Positions 7,704 to 15,980 of a stretch of 53,875 bases of DNA are shown one piece after another. The notes beneath the pieces were generated by a model, which was given only the letters and a program-made list of their open reading frames with translations, was not told the origin of the DNA and made no database searches. Source of the DNA: an uncultured Ruminococcus sp. GTDB taxonomy: Bacteria; Bacillota; Clostridia; Oscillospirales; Acutalibacteraceae. Numbering within the stretch: the stretch's first letter is position 1; each line of letters starts with the position of its first letter. The stretch is taken from contig CACWRT010000018.1 in assembly GCA_902763365.1 (NCBI GenBank), positions 1 to 53,875 of the forward strand. Reading direction: 5' to 3'. The translations under genes and the position numbers were made by a program.

Positions 7704-8528
7704 TCACTCCTTTGTCTGTATTTCTTCAACATTTACTTTTTCTTTCTGTGTCTGTATTCCGTTTCCGTAGAAACTGCCCTTGATCACAGGACAGTCACTT
7801 GAATCCCTGCCGTAGGATACTTTTATATACTCATCATTGACCAGTTTGTTGTTTGTCGGGTCAAAGCCGTACCAGTAACCCCGGCAAAAAGCCTCTACCC
7901 AGGCATGGGACGCTCCCTCTCCGAGCATCATTCCCACAACATACCTTGCCGGAATCTGCTCCATTCTGAGAAGTGACAGCATTATATGCGCATAGTCCTG
8001 ACAAACACCTTTTCCTAATGTAAGAGCATTTTCAGCAGTTTCATGTATCTCTGTTGAACCGGAATTATACTTCAGAACCTCCGGAATAGCTCTCATAATC
8101 CTCAGCGTTTTGTTATATGGATGGGGAATAGTGTCAAGGCAGAGGGAACTGTGATATTTCCGGATATTTGCTCCCGGCATAGTCAGTTTGGTCTGCGCTC
8201 CGAAAACTGTCGTACTGAAAGGACAATAAGGGTATGAAGACCCTTCGGCTGTAAATTCCTCAAAAACATTCAGACCTGTATCGGCACAGCCGCTTACAGA
8301 TATTTCAAATTTATCATGCGGCTTTTCAATCCTGCCGTACAGCTTCTTGTTATGGAAAACATCATCGGTAATACTGAAGCAGGTATCGTAACCGGAGGAA
8401 ATTTTCAGCTCCGTTATTTTTTGCCTTTCATTATCCTGCGGAATAAACATTACAGAAAAACTGTGGTTGTTAACTGCCTCGCTGTACGACGCAGTCAGCT
8501 TATAATTGAATCTCAGATGTCTGATAAT
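7704..8528 (-). CDS. Transglutaminase-like cysteine protease (bacterial transglutaminase-like family)
   Basis: A papain-fold protein with the full triad: Cys in 'GKGVCQDYAH', His in 'ASHAWVEAF', Asp in 'WYGFDPTNN'. In this gene family the protein is associated with circularly permuted ATP-grasp and alpha-E proteins and is thought to act as a peptidase on the ligated product. The first ATG is at 8450 but has no ribosome site and would remove a conserved N-terminal strand. The frame stays open 26 codons further, reading 'RHLRFNYKLTASYSEAVNNH', typical of this family. A perfect AAGGAGG sits 4-7 bases before ATT (8526-8528) and ATC (8523-8525), so translation probably begins at one of these rare codons. 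The upstream gene's stop overlaps that ribosome site. Confidence 0.85.
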   Translation of the reverse strand: MIRHLRFNYKLTASYSEAVNNHSFSVMFIPQDNERQKITELKISSGYDTCFSITDDVFHNKKLYGRIEKPHDKFEISVSGCADTGLNVFEEFTAEGSSYPYCPFSTTVFGAQTKLTMPGANIRKYHSSLCLDTIPHPYNKTLRIMRAIPEVLKYNSGSTEIHETAENALTLGKGVCQDYAHIMLSLLRMEQIPARYVVGMMLGEGASHAWVEAFCRGYWYGFDPTNNKLVNDEYIKVSYGRDSSDCPVIKGSFYGNGIQTQKEKVNVEEIQTKE

Positions 8529-8537
8529 ACCGCCTCC

Positions 8538-9206
8538 TTACGAAAGAATAAGCTTCCTCAGCAGATTCTTTACATTGTCATAGCTAAAATCAGGTGATGA
8601 AAGCATATTATCCATTGTATATAAAACGCTTTCATCATACCTGAGCTTTGCCTTACTCAGAAAGCCCTTCATTCTTTTATACACCATCTGAACCTCATGA
8701 GCAGGCTTTTCCAGACTCAGATACAGGTCCAGTCTTTCTATGCCCTTGCCAAGCTTGATAATATTCCGTATCTGTTCATCATCTATACCGTCATTGACAC
8801 ATCCCCAGAAAGCGAGGATATGGTCGATCACAAGCATCAGATCGGCGATGGTGGAATTGCTGTTCTCCGCATTTTTGATATCGTCTATGGCAAGCTGGAT
8901 ATATGCCATTGTTTCTGTGCCGATATAATCCCTCATAACGATGGCATTGTCATATGCCCTGTTCAGACTGCTGATAATGGAATTGGGATTTGTTTCATCA
9001 AAAGCATATTTTCTTTTAAAGGCGCCGCTTGAACCATAAACATCAGCAATGCCGATTTTTCTGCACAAAACCTTATAATAATCCGGATCGGAATCTATCA
9101 TAAGATCTGCCGATTTAAAATAATCCTTCAGTGTTGTATAAACCCTTTCTGTGTATCTGCCAAGCCAGAAAAGGTGATCGCTTTTGTCTATCGTGATAAT
9201 ACCCAT
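8538..9206 (-). CDS. Alpha-E domain protein
   Basis: A 222-residue, almost wholly helical protein beginning 'MGIITIDKSDHLFWLGRYTERVYTTL', the signature opening of the alpha-E family (Pfam Alpha-E). It has no known catalytic residues; conserved acidic and arginine positions suggest it supports or scaffolds the ATP-grasp ligase. Its start overlaps the end of the ATP-grasp gene by 19 bases and its stop codon forms part of the next gene's ribosome site, so the three are translationally coupled. The ATP-grasp / alpha-E / transglutaminase trio has been described by comparative genomics as a predicted peptide or amide-bond-forming system; biochemical function has not been settled as far as I know. 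Confidence 0.9.
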   Translation of the reverse strand: MGIITIDKSDHLFWLGRYTERVYTTLKDYFKSADLMIDSDPDYYKVLCRKIGIADVYGSSGAFKRKYAFDETNPNSIISSLNRAYDNAIVMRDYIGTETMAYIQLAIDDIKNAENSNSTIADLMLVIDHILAFWGCVNDGIDDEQIRNIIKLGKGIERLDLYLSLEKPAHEVQMVYKRMKGFLSKAKLRYDESVLYTMDNMLSSPDFSYDNVKNLLRKLILS

Positions 9207-10504
9207 GTGTCTTTAAAACCTCCTCCCTGTGATGAATTGACGATGAATGAATCAGGATTTCTTGAAAATCTTGTCAGTCCGCTTGCCCATACCTTTGTTG
9301 TGCGTCCTGTCAGGACAAAGGCACGAAGATCCGCTTTCCTCGGGACCTTTGTTCCGTTTTCATCAAGAATATCCAGATCATAGAAGTCAATAACCTCCTG
9401 TGCAATAAATCTTCTCGGTTCTGCTTTAAGCAGTGCAATAAATTCTGACTTCTTTTCAGCTGTGAGAGAACTTCCGAAAACCACCCCGTAGCCGCCTGCC
9501 TCTGCAACGTCCTTGATCACTAATATATCAAAGTTGTCGAGGACATACTGCATATCCTTTTCGTAATAAGGAAGATATGTAGGAGCATTCATCAGTATTG
9601 CTTCTTCTCCGAGATAATACTTTATCATTTTCGGAACGAAATAATAGATGCCCTTGTCATCAGCCACGCCATTTCCAGGTGCATTGAGCAGTGCAGCATT
9701 TCCCTTTCGGTAAGCTTCAAAAATATGAGGGATACCGATCACCGATTCCTCATAAAAAGTCATCGGATCAAGATATTCATCAGATATTCTTCTGTAAACA
9801 GCTCCCACACGCTGTTTTTTACCATTGTAGTCGATATAGTACAGATTATCGTTTTCACAGACGATATCCTTTCCTGTGGTAAGTACTGCTCCTGTTTTTT
9901 CTGCCAGATAGGAATGTTCAAAAAAAGCTGCATTATACCTGCCGGGTGACAGTATGACATTGATTCCGCCTGTATTGACATGATCCATAACTTCCTTTAG
10001 CAAGTCTGCATAGTTGCGGTTGTCGATAACGTCGTTTTTAGTGAAAGCATCAGGGGCACTTCGCCTTTGAAGCTCCCTTGCTATCATCGGATATGACGCA
10101 CCCGACGGTACTCTCAGATTATCTTCTAAAACATACCAGTTATTATCCTTTGACTGAACAAGATCTATACCGGAAATATGGCTGTAAATACCCTTTGGCG
10201 GTGTTACCCCGTCACACGGTACAAGAAAACCCTTCGCCGAAAAAATAAATTCCTCCGGTATCACCCTGTCTTTGACGATCTGTTTTTTGCCGTAGATGTC
10301 GGATAAAAAACAGTTCAGTGCATCAACACGCTGCCGGAGGCCCTTTTCAAGATATGAAAATTCATCGTTTCCGATAATTCTTGGTATAGGGTCGAACGGA
10401 AAGAGCTGTTCTCTGAATTCGCCGTTTTTGTAAATGCCGAATTTTACTCCGTATCTTGACAGCAGCTTGTTAATGGTTTCTGCATTTCTGATCAGATCAT
10501 TCAC
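9188..10504 (-). CDS. Circularly permuted ATP-grasp protein (predicted peptide or amide ligase)
   Basis: A 438-residue member of the CP_ATPgrasp family (COG2308-like). Visible family elements include 'GIDLVQSKDNNWYVLEDNLRVPSGASYP' near residues 140-165, 'VILSPGRYNAAFFEHSYLA' near 190-210, and a C-terminal 'GGYGVVFGSSL' glycine loop. Such enzymes are predicted to use ATP to activate a carboxylate and join it to an amine. First gene of the seven-gene operon. I start at the GTG of 10504: AGGAGGG lies 6 bases upstream, while the longer reading to 10552 runs into the leader hairpin. A consensus promoter (10602-10574) and a terminator-like leader hairpin precede it, so expression may be set by attenuation. 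Substrates are unknown. Confidence 0.9.
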   Translation of the reverse strand: MNDLIRNAETINKLLSRYGVKFGIYKNGEFREQLFPFDPIPRIIGNDEFSYLEKGLRQRVDALNCFLSDIYGKKQIVKDRVIPEEFIFSAKGFLVPCDGVTPPKGIYSHISGIDLVQSKDNNWYVLEDNLRVPSGASYPMIARELQRRSAPDAFTKNDVIDNRNYADLLKEVMDHVNTGGINVILSPGRYNAAFFEHSYLAEKTGAVLTTGKDIVCENDNLYYIDYNGKKQRVGAVYRRISDEYLDPMTFYEESVIGIPHIFEAYRKGNAALLNAPGNGVADDKGIYYFVPKMIKYYLGEEAILMNAPTYLPYYEKDMQYVLDNFDILVIKDVAEAGGYGVVFGSSLTAEKKSEFIALLKAEPRRFIAQEVIDFYDLDILDENGTKVPRKADLRAFVLTGRTTKVWASGLTRFSRNPDSFIVNSSQGGGFKDTWVLSR

Positions 10505-10518
10505 TTTTATCCCTCCTG

Positions 10519-10561
10519 AAAAAAGACAAGGGTGCTCATCCTCTGTGGACAAACACCCTTG
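10519..10561 (-). promoter_or_regulatory. Terminator-like leader hairpin of the ATP-grasp operon
   Basis: On the minus strand CAAGGGTG (10561-10554) pairs with CACCCTTG (10534-10527), followed by TCTTTTTTC and then directly by the AGGAGGG ribosome site. The hairpin starts about 6 bases after the predicted transcription start. It looks like an attenuator, but I recognise no riboswitch or T-box. Confidence 0.6.
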
Positions 10562-10573
10562 TTTGATGGATAT

Positions 10574-10602
10574 ATATTATCACGAATTGCAAAATTTGTC
10601 AA
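10574..10602 (-). promoter_or_regulatory. Promoter of the ATP-grasp operon
   Basis: TTGACA (10602-10597), a 17-base spacer and TAATAT (10579-10574) on the minus strand: a near-consensus sigma-A promoter. TTGCAA motifs recur around it (about 10586, 10611, 10681, 10704) and may be sites for a regulator shared with the divergent gene. Confidence 0.7.
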
Positions 10603-10703
10603 TTACTATTTGCAACTTTCTTGCAGCAAAAATTCAATATTCAGCGATTTTATAGATAAAAAGTAAAATTAAACGATATTTTTGCAATAGAATAAATAAC
10701 ATA

Positions 10704-10732
10704 TTGCAAAATCGAAATTGTTATGGTATACT
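10704..10732 (+). promoter_or_regulatory. Promoter of the FUSC-HAD gene
   Basis: TTGCAA (10704-10709), 17-base spacer, TATACT (10727-10732) with a TG extension just upstream of the -10. Confidence 0.6.
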
Positions 10733-10769
10733 TGACACGACAAAATTTTCCTTACAGGAAGTGATAAAA

Positions 10770-12038
10770 ATGAACAGGTTTCCTCCAATAGGTCAAAGGA
10801 TAATAAAATCTGCGTTGGCAGTGGCACTTTGCATGATAGTCTATCATATCCGCAGTCTGCTGCCGATAGAAAACGGAATCCCCTTTTACAGTGCCCTTGC
10901 AGCACTGTGGTGTATGCAGCCATCTGTTGACACCACAAAAAACAACGCCGGTCAGAGAACATTCGGCACAGTAACAGGAGCAGCTTACGGACTTGTTTTT
11001 CTGAATTTTCTGTATTTTTCTGAAATCACAGAACCGATATGTGTTTATCTTCTTGCAAGTGCTGTGATAATCCCGGTCATATATTCAACTGTAGTGCTGA
11101 AAAAGAGAAATGCTTCTTTTTTCTCGTGCGTAGTATTTCTGAGTATCGCCCTGACACATTCATTGGATCAGGATCCGTATGTTTTTGTTTTTAACAGGGT
11201 GCTTGATACCTTCATCGGAATAGGCATCGGAGTAGGTATAAACGAATTTCATATACCGATAAAGCATGACAACGAAACGCTGTATGTCAGCGGCATAGAT
11301 GATGTTCTGATATCTTCCGATAAGCGCTCAATCCCGTTCAGCAAGGTTGAACTTAACAGGATTATAAAAAGCGGAGTAAAATTTTCTATTTCCACCGTCA
11401 GAACCTCAGCGGAGCTTATATCTGTAATGGAGGGCGTGGAGTTTAACCAGCCTGTCATTGTAATGGACGGTGCGGCACTTTATGATATCAGTGAAAACCG
11501 CTATATCGAAACCTTCTCTATGTCATATGATATATGCTCGAGGGTGGAACAGATTATCGAAGAAGCTGATCTGCACTATTTTGAAAGTGCGTTGTGTGAC
11601 TCGACACTTCTGACCTATTATGGCAAAATGAAAAATCAGGCTGAAAAAGATTATTTTGATAAAATGCATCGTTCGCTGTACATTAATTTTATAAGTCAGG
11701 CTTTCAGACACAAGGGAGAAAAAGTCCTCTGTCTGACTGTTATTGCCGATGAAAATAATATTGCCATATTGAAAAGGAAACTATTGACATCACTTGGAAA
11801 TAATATCAGGGTAACAGTCAGCAACAGCGGGCATGAGGGCTATAATTGCCTTAAAGTGTTTTCATCAAAGGCGACAAAGCATGAAATGATAGAGAAGCTG
11901 CGTGAACATACAGGAGCAGAGAAGGTTGTGACATTCGGAAGTATTAAAGGAGAATATGATGTTTATATTCATGACGGCGGCGGAAACGCTACCATAAAAA
12001 AGCTCAAAAAACTTTATCGCAATGGTTCTGCACATTAA
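10770..12038 (+). CDS. FUSC-like membrane protein fused to a degenerate HAD (Cof-like) domain
   Basis: A 422-residue fusion. Residues 1-150 have four or five hydrophobic segments and resemble aromatic-acid-exporter/FUSC membrane domains ('GQRTFGTVTGAAYGLVF' is the typical loop). Residues 165-420 resemble a Cof-type HAD phosphatase, but the nucleophile motif D-x-D-G-T reads 'SGIDDVLIS', with Gly in place of the first Asp, and the C-terminal GD..ND motif reads 'FGSIKGEYD'. It is therefore probably not a phosphatase; it may bind a ligand and gate or regulate the membrane part. The start ATG follows 'AGGAAGTG'. It is divergent from the ATP-grasp operon across a 265-base region with TTGCAA repeats, so co-regulation or export of the operon's product is a reasonable guess. 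Confidence 0.8.
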   Translation: MNRFPPIGQRIIKSALAVALCMIVYHIRSLLPIENGIPFYSALAALWCMQPSVDTTKNNAGQRTFGTVTGAAYGLVFLNFLYFSEITEPICVYLLASAVIIPVIYSTVVLKKRNASFFSCVVFLSIALTHSLDQDPYVFVFNRVLDTFIGIGIGVGINEFHIPIKHDNETLYVSGIDDVLISSDKRSIPFSKVELNRIIKSGVKFSISTVRTSAELISVMEGVEFNQPVIVMDGAALYDISENRYIETFSMSYDICSRVEQIIEEADLHYFESALCDSTLLTYYGKMKNQAEKDYFDKMHRSLYINFISQAFRHKGEKVLCLTVIADENNIAILKRKLLTSLGNNIRVTVSNSGHEGYNCLKVFSSKATKHEMIEKLREHTGAEKVVTFGSIKGEYDVYIHDGGGNATIKKLKKLYRNGSAH

Positions 12039-12105
12039 AATTTCTAAAAATAATAATAATTTTGTGTGAGATTTACAAAATAATTATGTTTATAAATTTC
12101 AGCTA

Positions 12106-12134
12106 TTGACATTTTATTTTTTGAATGATATTAT
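12106..12134 (+). promoter_or_regulatory. Promoter of citrate synthase operon
   Basis: TTGACA (12106-12111), 17-base spacer, TATTAT (12129-12134). Confidence 0.7.
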
Positions 12135-12154
12135 TTCGGTATAAGAATTAAGCA

Positions 12155-12192
12155 AAGGCGCTTCTTCCATATCAGGGAGGAGTGCCTTTTTT
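12155..12192 (+). promoter_or_regulatory. Terminator-like leader hairpin before citrate synthase
   Basis: AAGGCGCTTCTTCC (12155-12168) pairs, with G-U pairs, with the segment 12175-12188 and is followed by TTTTTT, just before the ribosome site. It begins about 14 bases after the predicted start of transcription. Same layout as the leader of the ATP-grasp operon; an attenuator is likely, its signal unknown. Confidence 0.6.
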
Positions 12193-12206
12193 GGTGGGGT
12201 GAAAAT

Positions 12207-13547
12207 ATGAGTATGCTAAAAAATTCTATGTATGAGGCTTTTGAGAAAAACAACAATATCTCGTCTGAATATATGGAAAAATACGGAGTCAAGCGTGGAC
12301 TGAGAAATTCCGACGGGACAGGTGTTATGGCAGGTGTTACGAATATCTGCAATGTACACGGATATGTAGTTGATGACGGAGAAAAACAGCCTGCCCAGGG
12401 AAAACTAATTTTCAGGGGATATAACATCAATGAGCTTGTGGAAAGAGTGATGTCGGATGACAGATACGGTTTCGAGGAAATAGTATTTCTGCTGCTTTCC
12501 GGCAGACTCCCTGATAAAAATGAGCTTGAGGAGTTCAGTACAGTTTTATCCGACAATCGTGCACTGCCGGGAACATTTTTTGAAGATATGATACTCAAAG
12601 CCCCTTCGCCTGACATTATGAATAAAATGGCAAGGTCAATTCTTGCACTATATTCATATGATCCTGACCCTGAATCCAAAACTGCCGAACATGAGGTGGA
12701 TACAGCAATTTCACTTATCGCTAAAATGCCGGTTATCATGATCTGTGCAAATGAAGCCAAAAAGCGGTTTTATAAGGGCGATACGATGATACTGCACCCA
12801 CTGATAAAAGGAATGTCGACGGCAGAGAATATCCTGTCAACGCTCAGACCCGACAGACAGTTTACACATGAACAGGCAAAGCTGCTGGATCTGATGCTGA
12901 TGCTTCATGCGGAGCATGGGGGAGGAAATAATTCGACATTCACCTGCCGTGTGCTGACATCTTCGGGAACCGATCCGTATTCCGCCTATTCCGCCGCAGT
13001 AGGATCTCTGAAAGGACCCAGACACGGCGGAGCAAATCATAAAGTAATAGAAATGCAGGAGCTTATAAAAGCGAATGTCACAAACTGGAATGATGATACG
13101 GAGCTGTCAGAGTTTCTGAAGAAGATACTCAGAAAAGAAACCGGCGACAAAAGCGGACTGATCTATGGTATGGGACACGCAGTATACACACTATCTGATC
13201 CACGTGCTGTAATACTGAAAAAATATGCAGGAAGGATGGCACAAAACACGGAATTTGAAAAGGAATTCCATCTGCTCGAATCCATCGAACGACTGACACC
13301 AAAGGTTTTTGAGGAGGTCAAACATTCGGACAAGGCAATGTGTGCTAATATTGATATGTACAGCGGCTTTGTGTATAAAATGCTCGATATTCCTCAGGAG
13401 CTTTTTACACCGCTTTTTGCCGTGTCAAGAATGGCGGGATGGTGTGCGCACCGCTTTGAGGAGATAAACAGCGGCAAAAGGATTATCCGTCCTGCATATA
13501 AGTCCATATCCAAAGAAAAAGAATACATTGATCTGGAGGAGAGGTAA
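12207..13547 (+). CDS. gltA: Citrate synthase
   Basis: A 446-residue type II-like citrate synthase, condensing acetyl-CoA with oxaloacetate to citrate in the cytoplasm. All three catalytic residues are present: His in 'LMLHAEHGGGNNST' (about residue 235), His in 'IYGMGHAVYTLSDPR' (about 324), and Asp in 'ANIDMYSGF' (about 382). 'GPRHGGANHKV' binds substrate. The N-terminal extension of about 40 residues is usual for Firmicute and clostridial forms. The ATG at 12207 follows GGTGGGGTG. Isocitrate dehydrogenase starts two bases after its stop. No aconitase is in the window. In anaerobes of this type the pair serves 2-oxoglutarate and glutamate synthesis through a partial oxidative TCA branch. 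Confidence 0.96.
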   Translation: MSMLKNSMYEAFEKNNNISSEYMEKYGVKRGLRNSDGTGVMAGVTNICNVHGYVVDDGEKQPAQGKLIFRGYNINELVERVMSDDRYGFEEIVFLLLSGRLPDKNELEEFSTVLSDNRALPGTFFEDMILKAPSPDIMNKMARSILALYSYDPDPESKTAEHEVDTAISLIAKMPVIMICANEAKKRFYKGDTMILHPLIKGMSTAENILSTLRPDRQFTHEQAKLLDLMLMLHAEHGGGNNSTFTCRVLTSSGTDPYSAYSAAVGSLKGPRHGGANHKVIEMQELIKANVTNWNDDTELSEFLKKILRKETGDKSGLIYGMGHAVYTLSDPRAVILKKYAGRMAQNTEFEKEFHLLESIERLTPKVFEEVKHSDKAMCANIDMYSGFVYKMLDIPQELFTPLFAVSRMAGWCAHRFEEINSGKRIIRPAYKSISKEKEYIDLEER

Positions 13548-13549
13548 TT

Positions 13550-14764
13550 ATGATGGAAAAAATCAGAATGACAACACCGCTTGTTGAAATGGACGGCGAT
13601 GAAATGACTCGTGTTTTATGGAAGATGATAAAGGATATACTTATCCTGCCCTATGTTGATCTGAAAACGGAGTATTATGATCTGGGGCTTGTTCACAGAA
13701 ACGAAACCGATGATGCGGTGACGGTCGAATCTGCCGAAGCAACAAGGAAATATGGAGTAGCCGTCAAGTGTGCTACCATTACACCTAATGCAGCGAGAAT
13801 GACAGAATATGATCTGAAGGAAATGTGGAAATCTCCAAATGGAACGATAAGGGCGATACTTGACGGCACAGTTTTCCGTGCGCCTATTCTTGCGGAGGGT
13901 GTTACTCCGTATATTCCTACTTGGACAAAGCCGATTACTATCGCAAGACACGCTTATGGAGATGTTTATAAGAATACAGAAATGCAGATAAAAAAAGGCA
14001 GCAAAGCAATGCTTAAGGTAATTGATGAAAACGGCAGCGAAGAGTCAGAGATGATCTATGATTTTTCGGATAGTGCAGGTATCATACAGGGACTTCATAA
14101 CAAGGATAAGTCCATTGAAGGCTTTGCCCGTTCATGCTTTAACTATGCCCTTGATACAAAACAGGATCTGTGGTTCGCAACAAAGGATACTATTTCCAAA
14201 AAGTACGATCACCGATTCAAGGATATCTTTGCGGAAATATATGAAAGCGAATACAAAAGCCGCTTTGAAGAAGCGGGTATTGAATATTTTTACACACTTA
14301 TAGACGATGCTGTGGCAAGAGTGATACGTTCGGAAGGCGGATTTATCTGGGCTTGTAAGAATTATGACGGAGATGTTATGTCAGACATGGTGGCAACTGC
14401 ATACGGCAGCCTTGCTATGATGACATCAGTGCTTGTTTCTCCTGACGGTATATATGAATATGAAGCAGCCCACGGAACAGTACAGCGTCATTATTACAAA
14501 TATCTCAAGGGTGAAAAGACCTCTACTAATCCGGTAGCAACTATTTTTGCATGGACAGGTGCACTTCGCAAAAGAGGTGAGCTTGACGGTATTTCCGGAC
14601 TTTGCAGCTTTGCTGATAAGCTTGAAAAAGCTGTACTGAAAACTATCAGCGATGGTATTATGACAGGAGATCTGGCAGCTATCTCAAAGCTAACCAATAA
14701 AAGGACGGTTGACTCCGAAACTTTTCTTAATGAGATCAATACTCGTCTGAGCAACAGTCTATAA
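13550..14764 (+). CDS. icd: NADP-dependent isocitrate dehydrogenase (dimeric, type II)
   Basis: A 404-residue protein of the homodimeric NADP-IDH subfamily that also includes eukaryotic enzymes, oxidatively decarboxylating isocitrate to 2-oxoglutarate. Diagnostic stretches: 'MDGDEMTRVLW' near the N-terminus, 'CATITPNAARMTEYDLKEMWKSPNGTIR' near 75-105 (isocitrate-binding Ser and Arg), 'IDDAVARVIRSEGGFIWACKNYDGD' near 245-270 (metal-binding Asp), and 'AAHGTVQRHYYKY' near 306-318 (NADP binding). Length is normal. GGAGAGG precedes two adjacent ATG codons; I take the first. The gene follows citrate synthase by two bases, so they form one operon delivering 2-oxoglutarate, the precursor of glutamate. 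Confidence 0.96.
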   Translation: MMEKIRMTTPLVEMDGDEMTRVLWKMIKDILILPYVDLKTEYYDLGLVHRNETDDAVTVESAEATRKYGVAVKCATITPNAARMTEYDLKEMWKSPNGTIRAILDGTVFRAPILAEGVTPYIPTWTKPITIARHAYGDVYKNTEMQIKKGSKAMLKVIDENGSEESEMIYDFSDSAGIIQGLHNKDKSIEGFARSCFNYALDTKQDLWFATKDTISKKYDHRFKDIFAEIYESEYKSRFEEAGIEYFYTLIDDAVARVIRSEGGFIWACKNYDGDVMSDMVATAYGSLAMMTSVLVSPDGIYEYEAAHGTVQRHYYKYLKGEKTSTNPVATIFAWTGALRKRGELDGISGLCSFADKLEKAVLKTISDGIMTGDLAAISKLTNKRTVDSETFLNEINTRLSNSL

Positions 14765-14809
14765 GGATAAGTATATCAGTTTCCTATACTCTATTATTCA
14801 AAAAAACGA

Positions 14810-14839
14810 TTGGACAATACTCGTTTTGTAATGTAAAAT
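14810..14839 (+). promoter_or_regulatory. Promoter of the HD-GYP gene
   Basis: TTGGAC (14810-14815), 18-base spacer, TAAAAT (14834-14839). Confidence 0.5.
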
Positions 14840-14863
14840 GCTACTGAGAAGGTGGTGACGGTC

Positions 14864-15619
14864 TTGAGCAATAATCTTGCAAGTAATAATGAATTCGGAT
14901 TTCCCTATGAAGACAACAGTGATATCACTCTCGAAGGTATCACAAGATATCTAGCCGATCTGAAAGGCTACAGCATTACATCTGATATTACGGGTATCGT
15001 AGATCTGCTGCATGATCTTGACTCTGAGCAAAAGAAAAATGAAAGACTTTCCATTCAGATCGTTCAGACACTTGCCAGTGCATTGGATGCCAGAGACAGT
15101 TATACAAAAGGTCACTCCAGTCGTGTTGCATTGTATTCATTGGAAATTGCAAGAAGATACGGTTATTCGGAAAAAGCACAGATAGAGATTTATATGATGG
15201 CACTTTTGCATGATATCGGAAAAATTGGCATACCGGATAAGATCCTCAGAAAAAAGTCACAATTAACCGATAAAGAATATGATCTGATAAAAACACATCC
15301 TGTAGTGGGATATGAGATACTGAACAATATCACTGATATGCCTCGACTTGGTATAGGCGCAAGGTGGCACCATGAAAGATATGACGGAAATGGTTATCCG
15401 GACGGACTGTGCGGAACTGATATTCCGGAGGAAGCACGTATTATTGCAGTAGCTGATGCATATGATGCAATGTCATCGTCCAGGTGCTACAAGGAAAATT
15501 TTACACATGAGTATATCATTAACGAATTGACATACGGAAAAGGAAATCAGTTTGATCCGGTTTTCACTGATATTATGCTTTCAATTGTAAATGATGGCAA
15601 AACATATTCAAATCAGTAA
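14864..15619 (+). CDS. HD-GYP domain protein (probable cyclic-di-nucleotide phosphodiesterase)
   Basis: About 251 residues. An unassigned N-terminal segment of about 60 residues precedes the HD-GYP domain: 'ALDARDSYTKGHSSRVALYS', 'ALLHDIGKIGIPDKIL' (metal-binding HD), 'KTHPVVGYEIL', and 'RWHHERYDGNGYP', the GYP loop in its G-N-GYP form. 'VADAYDAMSSSRCYK' completes it. Such enzymes hydrolyse cyclic di-GMP or related messengers. There is no receiver or membrane domain, so the input is unknown. I favour the TTG at 14864, since AAGGTGGTGA lies 5 bases upstream; GTG codons at 14852 or 14855 overlap that site. It has its own promoter and a strong terminator, so it is a single-gene unit. Confidence 0.9.
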   Translation: MSNNLASNNEFGFPYEDNSDITLEGITRYLADLKGYSITSDITGIVDLLHDLDSEQKKNERLSIQIVQTLASALDARDSYTKGHSSRVALYSLEIARRYGYSEKAQIEIYMMALLHDIGKIGIPDKILRKKSQLTDKEYDLIKTHPVVGYEILNNITDMPRLGIGARWHHERYDGNGYPDGLCGTDIPEEARIIAVADAYDAMSSSRCYKENFTHEYIINELTYGKGNQFDPVFTDIMLSIVNDGKTYSNQ

Positions 15620-15661
15620 AAACATAAAATAGCTATCTTTGACGAAAGTGAATAATAATTC

Positions 15662-15703
15662 AGCCGTGTTTCCCGTTTTGATGTTCGGGAGACACGGCTT
15701 TTT
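15662..15703 (+). terminator. Terminator of the HD-GYP gene
   Basis: A 14-bp stem (15662-15675 with 15686-15699, one G-U) followed by TTTTT. Confidence 0.85.
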
Positions 15704-15713
15704 CAAAGAGAAG

Positions 15714-15980
15714 TCAGACAAAGGTGAAAAAGCTGTTCAGTGATGCAATCATAGAATTGACGCTGCGAACTGCGTATTCGTTTGACAGCAGATTTTCCTT
15801 ATACGCTATCGCAAGTTCCTTTGTAATCACCTGTGTTCCTGCATATTGCCAGAATGCCTTAATGTCACGCATATATTTTTCGATGGTGTTTTCGCTTTTT
15901 TCTTCAAGTCTCAGATAGTTTCTGAATTCATCTATTCTTTCTTTGGTTATAATAAGCTCGTCCATAATGATCCTGTCCAT
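15714..15980 (-). pseudogene. Truncated tyrosine recombinase (N-terminal core-binding domain only)
   Basis: An 88-residue protein made of the SAM-like DNA-binding domain of phage-type integrases: 'ERIDEFRNYLRLEEKSENTIEKYMRDIKAFWQYAG' and 'SVNSMIASLNSFFTF'. An intact recombinase has about 280-300 residues with the R-H-x-x-R-Y catalytic domain; here a stop follows the first domain directly. GGAGGG lies 7 bases before the ATG, so it may still be translated as a DNA-binding fragment. It lies just past the end of hsdR on the same strand. Recombinases in this position often invert or shuffle hsdS genes, so it may be the relic of the enzyme that built the three-part hsdS locus. Confidence 0.8.

Noticed and set aside
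10519..12192. ANTAR-target or T-box leaders
   Set aside because: The paired hexaloops with A1 and G4, and the T-box specifier/antiterminator sequences, were looked for and not found.
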